A DNA stretch of 64,000 bases from a cyanobacterium PCC 7702 (GTDB lineage: Bacteria > Cyanobacteriota > Cyanobacteriia > Cyanobacteriales > Nostocaceae), in NCBI GenBank assembly GCA_000332255.1, contig KB235926.1:1278359-1342358 (forward strand), written 5' to 3'. The notes beneath the pieces are model-generated. The model was not told where the DNA came from, made no database searches, and saw nothing but the letters and a program-made list of their open reading frames with translations. How positions within the stretch are numbered: position 1 is the first letter of the stretch; each line of letters starts with the position of its first letter. The position numbers and the translations under genes were made by a program. Positions 56,266 to 64,000 of this stretch are shown piece by piece.

Positions 56266-57582
56266 CTACCCTTCGGGAAATATCGCTAATTCAGTTTCTG
56301 GATCAAAAAAGTGAATCTTTTCAGAGGAAAAAGATAACCACAATTGTTCGCCCGTACGTACAAAGCGGTCCGCAGGAATTCGCACCTGCAGAAAGTTGTC
56401 AAAACCAGGAAATTGTTGAAAGTAAGATCCTAGCATCTTTACGCGAATCAAAGAATCGTTGCCAAGATTTTCTACCAATTCCACTTGCACTGGCAAATTT
56501 TTAGTAGCAGGAACGCTCAAAGTCAAGTGTTCGGGACGAATTCCCAAAATTAGGAACTTGCGTCGGTCGTATTTTTGCAAAGCACTAGCCCAAAAATCTG
56601 CCAAAGTAAAACGAAAATCGCCATTAGCGATCAGCAAGGGAGCATGAAACTCTACAGGAATAAAATTCATCGGTGGCGAACCAATGAATTGAGCAACAAA
56701 AAGATTGGCTGGACGGTGATAAAGTTCTAAAGGTCGGTCCACCTGTTGAAGTTGACCTTGGTGGAGGATGGCGATGCGATCGCCCATTGTCATTGCTTCT
56801 GTTTGGTCGTGAGTAACGTAAATAGTTGTCGTTCCCAGTTGGCGTTGCAGTTTGACAATTTGGGCGCGAGTTTCCGTGCGTAGTTTAGCGTCTAAATTAG
56901 AAAGAGGTTCATCCATTAAAAACACTTGCGGATTGCGGGCGATCGCCCGTCCGAGAGCAACTCGTTGTCTTTGTCCTCCGGATAGCTGTTTGGGAAAGCG
57001 ATCGAGTAAGGTTTCAATCTGCAACAGTTGGGAAACATAGCGTACCTGTTCGGAGACGATCCGTTCTTTTTCAGAAACGTAGCGCAGTCCTTTTGGTAGA
57101 TTCTTTGTTATTCCTACCAGGAAATTTTCGACTGCGTCCTCAACAAGCGCAACAGAGAATTTATGGCTTTTTTCTCCCGGACGCCGTCGCAATCCAAAAG
57201 CGATATTGTCGTACACTGTCATGTGTGGGTAAAGGGCGTAATTTTGAAATACCATGGCAATATCTCGTTCTTTGGGCGGAAGATCGTTGACCAGGCGATC
57301 GCCCACCCAAATATTGCCTCCAGTAATCGTCTCTAATCCTGCAATTAGCCGCAACAAGGTGCTTTTTCCACAACCAGAAGGTCCCACCAGCACCATAAAC
57401 TCGCCGTCTGCAACAGTCAAGTTAATTCGCCGCAAAACATTAACACTATCCGCTCCTTTGCGAATAGTTGCTTGTTGTTGGTCTAACTCAGATATAGAGG
57501 TCAGTTGGGTTGGTAGAGCAACTTTTTGCCCTTTTTGAGAAGGGAAGCTCTTATATACGTTTTCTAAAATTACCTGCGCCAC
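56266..57582 (-). CDS. MalK/UgpC-type ABC ATPase with two insertions
   Basis: This is an importer ATPase with Walker A GPSGCGKST, Q-loop MVFQNYALYPHMTVYDNIAFGL, signature KQLSGGQRQRVALGRAI, Walker B VFLMDEPLSNLDAKLR and H-loop YVTHDQTEAMTMGD. It has a C-terminal TOBE/OB regulatory domain (ILGIRPEHLTL). At 438 aa it is longer than usual (about 360-380). One insertion lies before the Walker A motif and one, about 40 residues, between the Q-loop and the signature (around PGEKSHKF to SEQVRYVSQ). No permease or binding protein is adjacent, so it may serve several sugar or glycerophosphate permeases. The start is a GTG. It converges with DUF456, leaving 16 bp. Confidence 0.92.
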   Translation of the reverse strand: MAQVILENVYKSFPSQKGQKVALPTQLTSISELDQQQATIRKGADSVNVLRRINLTVADGEFMVLVGPSGCGKSTLLRLIAGLETITGGNIWVGDRLVNDLPPKERDIAMVFQNYALYPHMTVYDNIAFGLRRRPGEKSHKFSVALVEDAVENFLVGITKNLPKGLRYVSEKERIVSEQVRYVSQLLQIETLLDRFPKQLSGGQRQRVALGRAIARNPQVFLMDEPLSNLDAKLRTETRAQIVKLQRQLGTTTIYVTHDQTEAMTMGDRIAILHQGQLQQVDRPLELYHRPANLFVAQFIGSPPMNFIPVEFHAPLLIANGDFRFTLADFWASALQKYDRRKFLILGIRPEHLTLSVPATKNLPVQVELVENLGNDSLIRVKMLGSYFQQFPGFDNFLQVRIPADRFVRTGEQLWLSFSSEKIHFFDPETELAIFPEG

Positions 57583-57796
57583 GAGTGTTAATTACCACAA
57601 TTATTCAAAGTCACCAGTAGTTTAGTTTAATTTTGGATGTTTGATTGATTGAAGGTAGGGCGATCTATCCCAAAAATTCAGGATAAATCATGTAGAACTT
57701 TTAGCGCCCATGATACACGTTTGTAGTGACTGCGAAAAGTAAAAAACAGCTTTGCGATTGCAACCACACTACCTTGGAAGAAAGTAGATCCTGGAA

Positions 57797-58435
57797 ATGG
57801 TATTTACGACTCCTCATCTTCGTTCCAATCCTTCTCCTACACAGAGGCTAACTTTTGCTGATGACATTGTAGACGTACGCACCACAACTTGTTGTATTGT
57901 TGGTGGTGGAGTATTGCCACGGTCTTGCTGGAAGCACATAAAAATTTGGGGAGACGTCATTATATTCATCAGTGATGGAAATTATGGAACAGCTGAGTTA
58001 AACCCATCGCTTGCGACAGCTTCCTCACATTGCCATGCTTCTACAAGCAAGATTATTAGAGTTTATCGCCGCTCGTATGTCTCAAAAGTACGCGAATTTT
58101 CAGTTGATTATGGGTGCAAACGTGCGGCGTGCGCGATCGTGGCACAGTAGTAGTTAGCATGAAATTGAGCTAAGCTGACAGTTGGTGCTGATGGACGCCA
58201 TTCACCTTTGCCTCAATTGGCTAATTTGGAATCGATCCAAGCTTCACCACCTTGCAAAAAACCAGAAGACTTAGAAGCTGGAATCGGGCGTATCGGTTGC
58301 GATCGCATCGTAGCTATCTTAGACCTTGGTCAGCAATGACAAATTGCCTATGTCATTTCCAAAGGTGGCGAGCGCGAAATTCGCGCTGCTGGTCTGGAAG
58401 CTTTGAGAAAATCTCTTGTCAGCGTTGTAATCTTT
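57797..58435 (+). pseudogene. Remnant of an FAD-dependent oxidoreductase (PHBH-type)
   Basis: Pieces of one protein survive in changing frames. The start MVFTTPHLRSNPSPT leads to the FAD-site TTTCCIVGGG. Then, in shifted frames, come VLLEAHKNF, MEIMEQLS (57975), RLRQLPHIAM, and LLQARLLEFIAARMS with KYANFQLIMGANV. A later block begins LTVGADGRHSPL (58175), then LEAGIGRIGCDRIVAILD and QIAYVISKGGEREIRAAG. At 58337-58339 a TGA replaces a Trp codon expected between Q and QIAYV. Large parts are deleted, and several frameshifts separate the pieces. The family, a flavin-dependent monooxygenase-like oxidoreductase, is recognised from the fragments; it cannot be functional. Confidence 0.85.
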
Positions 58436-58439
58436 TGTG

Positions 58440-58831
58440 CAGCAGCAGCTGCTTCAGCGCCTTCTTACCTTCGATCTACCCTTGGTAGTGCCATTTGAGC
58501 AGCGCCGATAATAGCCTGTGGTATTTTCCCCCTCCTGTCAAGACAACAGCTTAATCTGGGTGGGAGACAGAAGCGCTATTTTATGATACATTTGTTCTAT
58601 TAAGAAAAAATATGCTGACTTGGCTTTTATGCTAAAACAGTTTCAAAGCCAAGGGTATCTTAGCATGGAAATCATTTATGAATACTCAAGACCAACACAA
58701 AATTTGCAGGATGATATTGTAGATGAATTTACAGTATTAGCAAGTGTAAAGCATAACCTGTTTCCTAAAGAAAGGATACCATCTCAAAGTCAAAGATCGG
58801 CACTTAGCATTTTTGAGGTCAGGAGGATGTA
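58440..58831. other. Spacer between the pseudogene and ssb
   Basis: This region of about 390 bp may include more decayed 3' oxidoreductase sequence at its beginning. A 70-codon frame (58629-58832, ATG start at 58629) ends in TAATG with the ssb ATG, but its sequence (LKQFQSQGYLSMEIIYEYSRP) is unrecognised and it has no clear ribosome binding site. I do not call it a gene. Confidence 0.5.
58821..58826 (+). promoter_or_regulatory. Ribosome binding site of ssb
   Basis: AGGAGG lies 5 nt before the ATG at 58832. It supports this start over internal Met residues. Confidence 0.8.
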
Positions 58832-59368
58832 ATGAATAGCTGCATACTAATGGCGGAAATTATCAAAGAACCGGAACTCCGCTACACACCAGAAGGGTTG
58901 GAACTGACAGAAATGCTGGTGCAATTTTCCGCCGTGCGAGAAGGCGAACCGCCAGGAACTTTAAGAGTAGTGGGTTGGGGAAATTTAGCCAAAGAAGTAC
59001 AGCAGAACTATCGCGTAGGCGATCGCGTGCTTGTAGAAGGACGTTTGGGAATGCACACCATCGATCGCCCAGAAGGTTTCAAAGAAAAACGCGCGGAATT
59101 AACTTTGCAAAAAATATATCCCCTCAATTCCAGTGAAAATACTAGTGTGACATCCAAATTCGCGACAAAAACCACAGCTTCTAAAGCGGTTCCCAATTAC
59201 GAAACGTCACCTTCTATACCAAATCCCGCGACCAATAAGGTTAGTGTTGCATCCCCATCCTTGAAAGACTTCTCCCAACCGATAGCGCCAAATCCACACT
59301 ACAATCCTGCTTCTGCTCAGTCCTCTGTCACCAATGAAGAGCCAGATATAGACGACATTCCCTTTTAG
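58832..59368 (+). CDS. ssb: Single-stranded DNA-binding protein
   Basis: SSB coats single-stranded DNA and recruits repair and replication proteins. The OB domain (about residues 1-105) has MAEIIKEPELRYTPEG, LRVVGWGNLAKEVQQNYRVGD and RVLVEGRLGM. A disordered Ser/Pro/Asn linker follows. The protein ends in the acidic tip EEPDIDDIPF, the partner-docking tail. The 178 aa length fits. The start is fixed by a strong ribosome binding site. Cyanobacteria often have more than one SSB, and which paralogue this is cannot be said. Confidence 0.9.
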   Translation: MNSCILMAEIIKEPELRYTPEGLELTEMLVQFSAVREGEPPGTLRVVGWGNLAKEVQQNYRVGDRVLVEGRLGMHTIDRPEGFKEKRAELTLQKIYPLNSSENTSVTSKFATKTTASKAVPNYETSPSIPNPATNKVSVASPSLKDFSQPIAPNPHYNPASAQSSVTNEEPDIDDIPF

Positions 59369-59754
59369 AACTTAAATTTTTGGCAGTCAGTTAAGTTGTA
59401 GCGGATGATGATTTCTAAAGACCTGCAGGAAGTCAATCATCCGTTACACCTTATAAGTTCGAAAGTAACCTGAAGTTACATGCTGTTCGCGTAGCGTGGT
59501 GGATAACACCAGCAAATTTTATGTGGTTAGAAATATCCCTGCTTTATTAAACTACAACGCTTGTGGTTTTTCTGGAGACAGCAATTTGAAAGCCACAAGG
59601 AACAAAAGAAAAATTTAGTGACTCTGATGGTAAAAGCTGTTTGGTATTGCTGTCTTCCTAAAAAAAGTGCCAGAATCAAAACAATTTATCTTAATGTTTC
59701 ACAGTAGTTGTCAAAATTCTGTATATATTTATTTTAAGATAAACACCAGCTTCT
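59369..59754. other. Intergenic region downstream of ssb
   Basis: This 386 bp AT-rich spacer contains a stem-loop at 59397-59448 and a degenerate palindromic repeat fragment (TTCGCGTAGCGTGG, 59487-59500). No credible gene is present. Confidence 0.6.
59397..59448 (+). terminator. Stem-loop after ssb
   Basis: TGTAGCGGATGAT (59397-59409) pairs with ATCATCCGTTACA (59436-59448) over 13 bp with one G-U pair and a 26 nt loop. It lies about 30 bp after the ssb stop. No strong U-tract follows, so terminator function is likely but unproven. Confidence 0.5.
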
Positions 59755-61611
59755 ATGAAAGAGACTATCCTAGACGTTCGCAATCTGCAGGTGGAATTTA
59801 TTGCTGATAGCAGAATTGTTACAGCCGTAGATGATATCTCCTTTCAATTGCATCGCGGTGAAACTCTAGGGATAGTGGGAGAGTCGGGAAGTGGAAAATC
59901 AGTCACGGCATTAGCGATAATGGGATTGCTGCAGCCACCCGGTGTAATTGCTGGTGGAGAAATTTGGTTTTATTCGCAACAGAACGGTCAACCTGTCAAC
60001 CTAGTAGAGCTACCTCCCCAACAAATGCAGCTGTATCGGGGTGGCGATATCGCTATGGTTTTTCAGGAGCCGATGAGTTCGCTCAATCCAGTGTATACGA
60101 TTGGTTTTCAGCTGGTGGAAGCAATTTTAAGACATCAAAATGTTTCCAAACAACAAGCACGAGAACAAGCGATCGCCCGCCTGCAGGAAGTGAAACTGCT
60201 TCCTTCTGACGAGCAGCTCAAGCAACAATACTTGCAGTTCACCCAAGACGAACAAAAGCTGCTGAAGTTGGTACAACAACACAAAGAAGCAATGCTAGAG
60301 CGTTACCCCCACGAACTTTCTGGCGGACAGTTGCAACGGGTAACGATCGCTATGGCAATTTCCTGCAATCCATTAATACTAATCGCCGATGAGCCAACTA
60401 CCGCTTTAGATGTCACCGTGCAAGCAACAATTATTGATTTGTTGCGAGAATTGCAAGCCAGTCGCGACATGGCATTAATTTTCATCACCCACGACTTGGG
60501 ATTAATAGCAGAAGTTGCAGACAAAGTTGCGGTGATGTACAAAGGTAAGATTGTGGAATTTGACGATGCAGTCAAAATTTTTGCCCATCCCCAACACCCC
60601 TACACCAAAGGTTTAATTGCTTGTCGCCCTAAACTCAACCGCTGTCCCCGCAAGCTGCTCACAATTGCTGATTACATGAGTGTGGAAGAACTACCCACCG
60701 GACAAGCGATCGTGCAAGCGAAAGAACCTACAGAACCTCCCGATTGGACACCAGAAGAAATAGCCCAAAGATTAGCACTCCTAGAGCGAGAACAGTCCAT
60801 ATTGCAAGTGCGCAACCTCAAGGTTGGATTTCCTATTAAAGGGATACTGGGCGGTATAAAAAGGTATCATATGGCCGTCAACGGTGTATCTTTTGATGTC
60901 AAGCGGGGAGAAACCCTGGGATTGGTGGGAGAATCGGGTTGTGGTAAAACTACCCTGGGTAGAACCTTGCTGGGACTGCTCCAACCCATGAGCGGTCAAA
61001 TATTATTTGAAGGAAAAGATATTACTACCCTCAAAGGCGAAGCTCTGCAAAAAATACGGCGAGAAATGCAAATTGTCTTTCAAAATCCCTACAGTTCCCT
61101 TAATCCGCGCATGAAAGTGGGAGAAGCAATAGCCGAACCTTTGGTTATACACTCGTTGGGAACAAAGCAGCAACGGCGAGAACGGGTAGCTTATTTGTTA
61201 GAGAGGGTGGGTTTGAGTGCGGACGCCATGAATCGCTATCCCCATCAATTTTCTGGCGGTCAACGGCAAAGGATTTGTATTGCTCGTTGCTTGGCTGTTA
61301 ATCCCAAGTTTATCATCTGCGATGAATCAGTTTCGGCTTTGGATGTATCAGTACAAGCGCAAGTACTGAATTTGCTCAAACAATTGCAAACTGAATTTGG
61401 TTTAACTTATATTTTTATTTCCCATGATTTGAGCGTGGTGAAATTTATGAGCGATCGCATTCTGGTCATGAATGGCGGTCAAATCGTAGAACAAGGTATA
61501 GCTGAAAATCTTTATCGTCACCCCCAAGAAGAATACACGCAGAAATTAATTGCTGCGATTCCTACCGGGAGCTATGATAGAGTACGAAGGAGACAAATGA
61601 GACCATCGTAA
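59755..61611 (+). CDS. Fused dipeptide/oligopeptide-type ABC ATPase (two ATPase halves)
   Basis: The 618-residue protein fuses two ATP-binding cassettes of the DppD/DppF (GsiA-like) type. The first half has [47 protein letters not shown] and [12 protein letters not shown]. The second has [46 protein letters not shown] and [12 protein letters not shown]. Between cassette parts is a 40-residue helical insert before the first signature ([14 protein letters not shown]). Each half ends with the oligopeptide-type C-terminal extension ([17 protein letters not shown]). No permease or binding protein is nearby. It is preceded by the 386 bp spacer. Confidence 0.94.
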   Translation: MKETILDVRNLQVEFIADSRIVTAVDDISFQLHRGETLGIVGESGSGKSVTALAIMGLLQPPGVIAGGEIWFYSQQNGQPVNLVELPPQQMQLYRGGDIAMVFQEPMSSLNPVYTIGFQLVEAILRHQNVSKQQAREQAIARLQEVKLLPSDEQLKQQYLQFTQDEQKLLKLVQQHKEAMLERYPHELSGGQLQRVTIAMAISCNPLILIADEPTTALDVTVQATIIDLLRELQASRDMALIFITHDLGLIAEVADKVAVMYKGKIVEFDDAVKIFAHPQHPYTKGLIACRPKLNRCPRKLLTIADYMSVEELPTGQAIVQAKEPTEPPDWTPEEIAQRLALLEREQSILQVRNLKVGFPIKGILGGIKRYHMAVNGVSFDVKRGETLGLVGESGCGKTTLGRTLLGLLQPMSGQILFEGKDITTLKGEALQKIRREMQIVFQNPYSSLNPRMKVGEAIAEPLVIHSLGTKQQRRERVAYLLERVGLSADAMNRYPHQFSGGQRQRICIARCLAVNPKFIICDESVSALDVSVQAQVLNLLKQLQTEFGLTYIFISHDLSVVKFMSDRILVMNGGQIVEQGIAENLYRHPQEEYTQKLIAAIPTGSYDRVRRRQMRPS

Positions 61612-61623
61612 AATTTCTTATTT

Positions 61624-63999
61624 TTATTTCACGAAGGCATTTATCGCTTTTTGGTAGAAGATTCCCCAAGCTTGCAAGCAAAGCTTTCTTTTGCCTTTCT
61701 TTGGGAACTGGCGACGAAAAGCTTCCATATAAGTATAGAAGACAGGGGTAATATATAACGTCAGTAGTTGGGAAAACAACAGACCACCAACTACAGCTAA
61801 ACCTAAAGGACGACGCGATTCAGAACCAGCACCCAAACCAAGGGCTATGGGTAAACTGCCCATCAATGCAGCCATTGTGGTCATCATAATCGGGCGGAAT
61901 CGCACTAAACTAGCCTGATAAATAGCCTCAAAAGGCTGCTTGCCTTCATGACGCTGTGCGTCGATGGCAAAGTCGATCATCATAATACCATTTTTCTTGA
62001 CAATCCCAATGAGCAAGATAATGCCCACAAAAGCATAAACGTTCAAGTCGATCCCGAACAGCATTAAAGTTACCAAGGCGCCAAACCCCGCAGAAGGAAG
62101 ACTGGAAAGAATGGTTATTGGATGGATAAAATCTTCGTAGAGAATTCCCAAGACAATGTAGATAACTGCAATTGCAATTACAAGCAGAATCCCCAAACTA
62201 GAAATGGAAGATTGAAAGACTTGTGCAGTTCCTTGGAAGCTAGTACTGATGCTTGCTGGTAAAGTTTGGCGAGCAAGCTGCTCAATTTTATTGGTCACGC
62301 TACCTAAAGATACTCCTGGTTTAAGGTTAAAAGAAACAGTCACAGCAGCCAACTGTCCGGAATGGTTGACACTCAAAGGTCCTACACCTTTAGTAACGCT
62401 AGCAACAGCATTAAGGGGTACAAGCTGACCATTAGCCGAACGAAGAGACAGCAAATTAAGTTCATTGGGGTCAAGCTGATATTTAGGATCCACACCCATA
62501 ATAACTTCATACTGACCCTCGGGTGCATAGATAGTAGAAACCTGACGGGTACCGTAGGCGCTATTGAGAGCTGTTTCGATTTGATTAGCTGTCAAACCGA
62601 GGATGGAAGCTTGCTCGCGGTTAATTTGTACCTTAATTTGGGGATTTTTGATTTGTAGATCGCTGTTAACATCCTGTAGCTCTGGCATTTGACGCAGCTT
62701 CGCTTCTAAAATGGGGGCGTATTGGTAAAGTTCTTGCAGGTTAGGGCTAGAAAGGGAAAATTGATACAACGCTTTTGTGAGTTGTCCGCCAATGCGAATA
62801 CTGGGGGGATTCTGCACAAAGGCTCGAATTCCCGGTACAGTAGCAAGTTTTGGTCGCAGTTCCTCAACAATTTCGTCTGCGCTCTTATGGCGCTGCGATC
62901 GCGGCTTGAGTTTTATAAATACTCGACCAGCATTTGCTGTGTTATTGGGACCACCTGCACCCACACTAGAATTTATAGCTTCTACGTTAGGATCGCGACG
63001 AATAATGTCTGCAATCGCCTGTTGATGCTTGACCATCTCATCAAAGGAAATATCTTCTGCTGCTTCCGTGGACACAAAAAGTTGTCCGGTGTCATCACTG
63101 GGAAGAAATCCTTTGGGAACGATCGCAAACAAATAGATTGTTGCTATGAAAATTACCACCGAAATAATCATGGTGGTGCGGTGGTATTTCATGGCGCGTT
63201 TGAGACTCCAATCGTAAGCTTGCAACATAATGTCAAACACCCATTCGCAAGCATTGTAGAGGCGACGCTGCCAATTTTTAATGCTCCAGGTTCGTTTTTG
63301 CCTGCTGGGGTAATGTCTGTCTTCGCAAAGATGCACCGTGTTGTTTTCGATGAACTGAGCAGTCACTTGTGAAAAGTCAAGTCCGTTATTTTCATTTTCG
63401 TGGCGATCGCTGGCGTGCTGCAGAAAGCGACTGCAAAGCATTGGGGTCAAACTTAAGGAGATAAATCCAGAGACTAAAATCGAAACACTAATAGTGACGG
63501 CAAACTCATTAAATAGCCTTCCTAAAATCCCTCCCATAAACAGTAAAGGGATAAATACCGCTACCAAAGAAACAGTCATCGACAAAATCGTAAAGCCAAT
63601 TTCCTCAGAGCCATCTAGCGCTGCTTGCAAGGGGTTTTTCCCCATTTCTCGGTGACGGACAATGTTTTCCAACATCACCACAGCATCATCTACCACAAAG
63701 CCCACAGACAGGGTAAGTGCCATCAAAGATAAGTTGTCAAGAGAATAATTTAACAACTTCATGACAGCAAAGGTTGCCACCAGGGACAAAGGTACTGCGA
63801 GACTGGGGATGATTGTTGCTGAAAGATTGCGCAGAAACAGAAAAATCACCAGCACCACCAAACAGATGGTGAGAAATAAGGTAAATTTCACATCGTTGAC
63901 CGAGTCGCGAATCGATTGCGAGCGATCGTACAAAATTGTTATATCTATCGCCGCGGGAATTTGCTCGCGAAAGGAAGGCAAGATTTTCTTAATCGCGTC
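61624..63999 (-). CDS. RND efflux transporter, 5'-truncated by window edge
   Basis: This is an AcrB/MdtB/C-type (HAE-1) proton-driven drug or organic efflux pump. The frame is open to the last base, in DAIKKILPSFREQIPAAIDI, so the first third (about 300 residues of a usual 1030-1050) lies beyond the window. Visible are TM2-4 (FTLFLTICLVVLVIFLFLRNLSATIIP), the proton-relay pair VGFVVDDAVVMLENI, the second porter domain, and the C-terminal TM set ending GIVKKNGIMMIDFAID. An unusual insert of about 50 residues (around RHENENNGLDFSQVTAQF and DRHYPSRQKRTW) lies after TM6. It converges with the peptide ATPase gene, leaving 12 bp. Confidence 0.93.
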   Translation of the reverse strand, partial: DAIKKILPSFREQIPAAIDITILYDRSQSIRDSVNDVKFTLFLTICLVVLVIFLFLRNLSATIIPSLAVPLSLVATFAVMKLLNYSLDNLSLMALTLSVGFVVDDAVVMLENIVRHREMGKNPLQAALDGSEEIGFTILSMTVSLVAVFIPLLFMGGILGRLFNEFAVTISVSILVSGFISLSLTPMLCSRFLQHASDRHENENNGLDFSQVTAQFIENNTVHLCEDRHYPSRQKRTWSIKNWQRRLYNACEWVFDIMLQAYDWSLKRAMKYHRTTMIISVVIFIATIYLFAIVPKGFLPSDDTGQLFVSTEAAEDISFDEMVKHQQAIADIIRRDPNVEAINSSVGAGGPNNTANAGRVFIKLKPRSQRHKSADEIVEELRPKLATVPGIRAFVQNPPSIRIGGQLTKALYQFSLSSPNLQELYQYAPILEAKLRQMPELQDVNSDLQIKNPQIKVQINREQASILGLTANQIETALNSAYGTRQVSTIYAPEGQYEVIMGVDPKYQLDPNELNLLSLRSANGQLVPLNAVASVTKGVGPLSVNHSGQLAAVTVSFNLKPGVSLGSVTNKIEQLARQTLPASISTSFQGTAQVFQSSISSLGILLVIAIAVIYIVLGILYEDFIHPITILSSLPSAGFGALVTLMLFGIDLNVYAFVGIILLIGIVKKNGIMMIDFAIDAQRHEGKQPFEAIYQASLVRFRPIMMTTMAALMGSLPIALGLGAGSESRRPLGLAVVGGLLFSQLLTLYITPVFYTYMEAFRRQFPKKGKRKLCLQAWGIFYQKAINAFVK

Positions 64000-64000
64000 T

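Noticed and set aside
1-64000. tRNA, rRNA or prophage genes
   Set aside because: Spacers were read on both strands for T-loop (GGTTCGAA-type) motifs, rRNA-like blocks, integrases and transposases; none was convincing. A covariance-model search would be decisive.

Overview
The window looks like a chromosomal segment of a filamentous cyanobacterium, probably Nostocales-like. Evidence: many HIP1 palindromes (GCGATCGC) across genes and spacers; a KaiB-like/histidine-kinase SasA; the response regulator RpaB; a probable NblB-type HEAT protein; a CCB-type cytochrome b6 assembly factor; the cyanobacterial families DUF760, UPF0182, DUF2993 and DUF3365; three eukaryotic-type Ser/Thr kinases; and dispersed palindromic repeats. 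No rRNA, tRNA, CRISPR array, transposase or prophage was recognised. The genus assignment is inference.

Layout. 1-9.7 kb: the 3' part of hemA (its 5' end lies outside the window), a large UPF0182 membrane protein, an NblB-like HEAT protein, a CBS-pair protein, a class II aldolase-family protein, an SLH lipoprotein and sasA. 9.7-18.4 kb: mutT, DUF760, a group 2 sigma factor, carB, a Dps ferritin, a small hypothetical gene and a thioredoxin-like [2Fe-2S] protein. 18.7-21.4 kb: a minus-strand phnD-phnC-phnE import operon with no adjacent phosphonate or phosphite catabolic genes. 21.6-25.6 kb: a giant STAND NTPase with about 18 TPRs, interrupted in frame by a dispersed palindromic repeat, followed upstream by ridA and a NUDIX gene. 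26.7-34.1 kb: malQ, a RodZ-like protein, a pseudouridine synthase, DUF2993, cdsA, cbiT, a Ser/Thr kinase and a small hypothetical gene. 34.4-40.2 kb: the rimP-nusA-ylxR-infB translation/transcription cluster. 40.4-45.8 kb: an unrecognised membrane protein, a secreted peptidoglycan-binding protein, a ClpP-fold SDH-type membrane protein and a kinase/WD40 fusion. 46.5-52.5 kb: a signalling neighbourhood with a c-haem DUF3365-HAMP sensor, a Ser/Thr kinase, a PhnD-like lipoprotein and a double-FHA ABC transporter. 52.6-57.6 kb: radA, rpaB, a CCB-type assembly factor, DUF456 and a MalK/UgpC-type ATPase. 57.8-58.4 kb: a decayed FAD-dependent oxidoreductase pseudogene. 58.8-64 kb: an SSB, a fused Dpp/Opp ATPase and the 3' part of an RND efflux pump running off the window edge.

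Functional themes. The best candidate for a coordinated, poorly described system is 46.5-52.5 kb. There a periplasmic ligand-binding lipoprotein, a haem sensor lacking an output domain, a kinase and an exporter carrying phosphothreonine-reading FHA domains sit together. The link is inferred from gene content only. Other notable points are the remnant oxidoreductase, a candidate plus-strand small RNA between the sigma factor gene and carB (extended -10 box and an orphan terminator), and palindromic repeats inside a coding region and inside the nusA operon. Several annotated starts are non-ATG and are supported by clear Shine-Dalgarno sequences.
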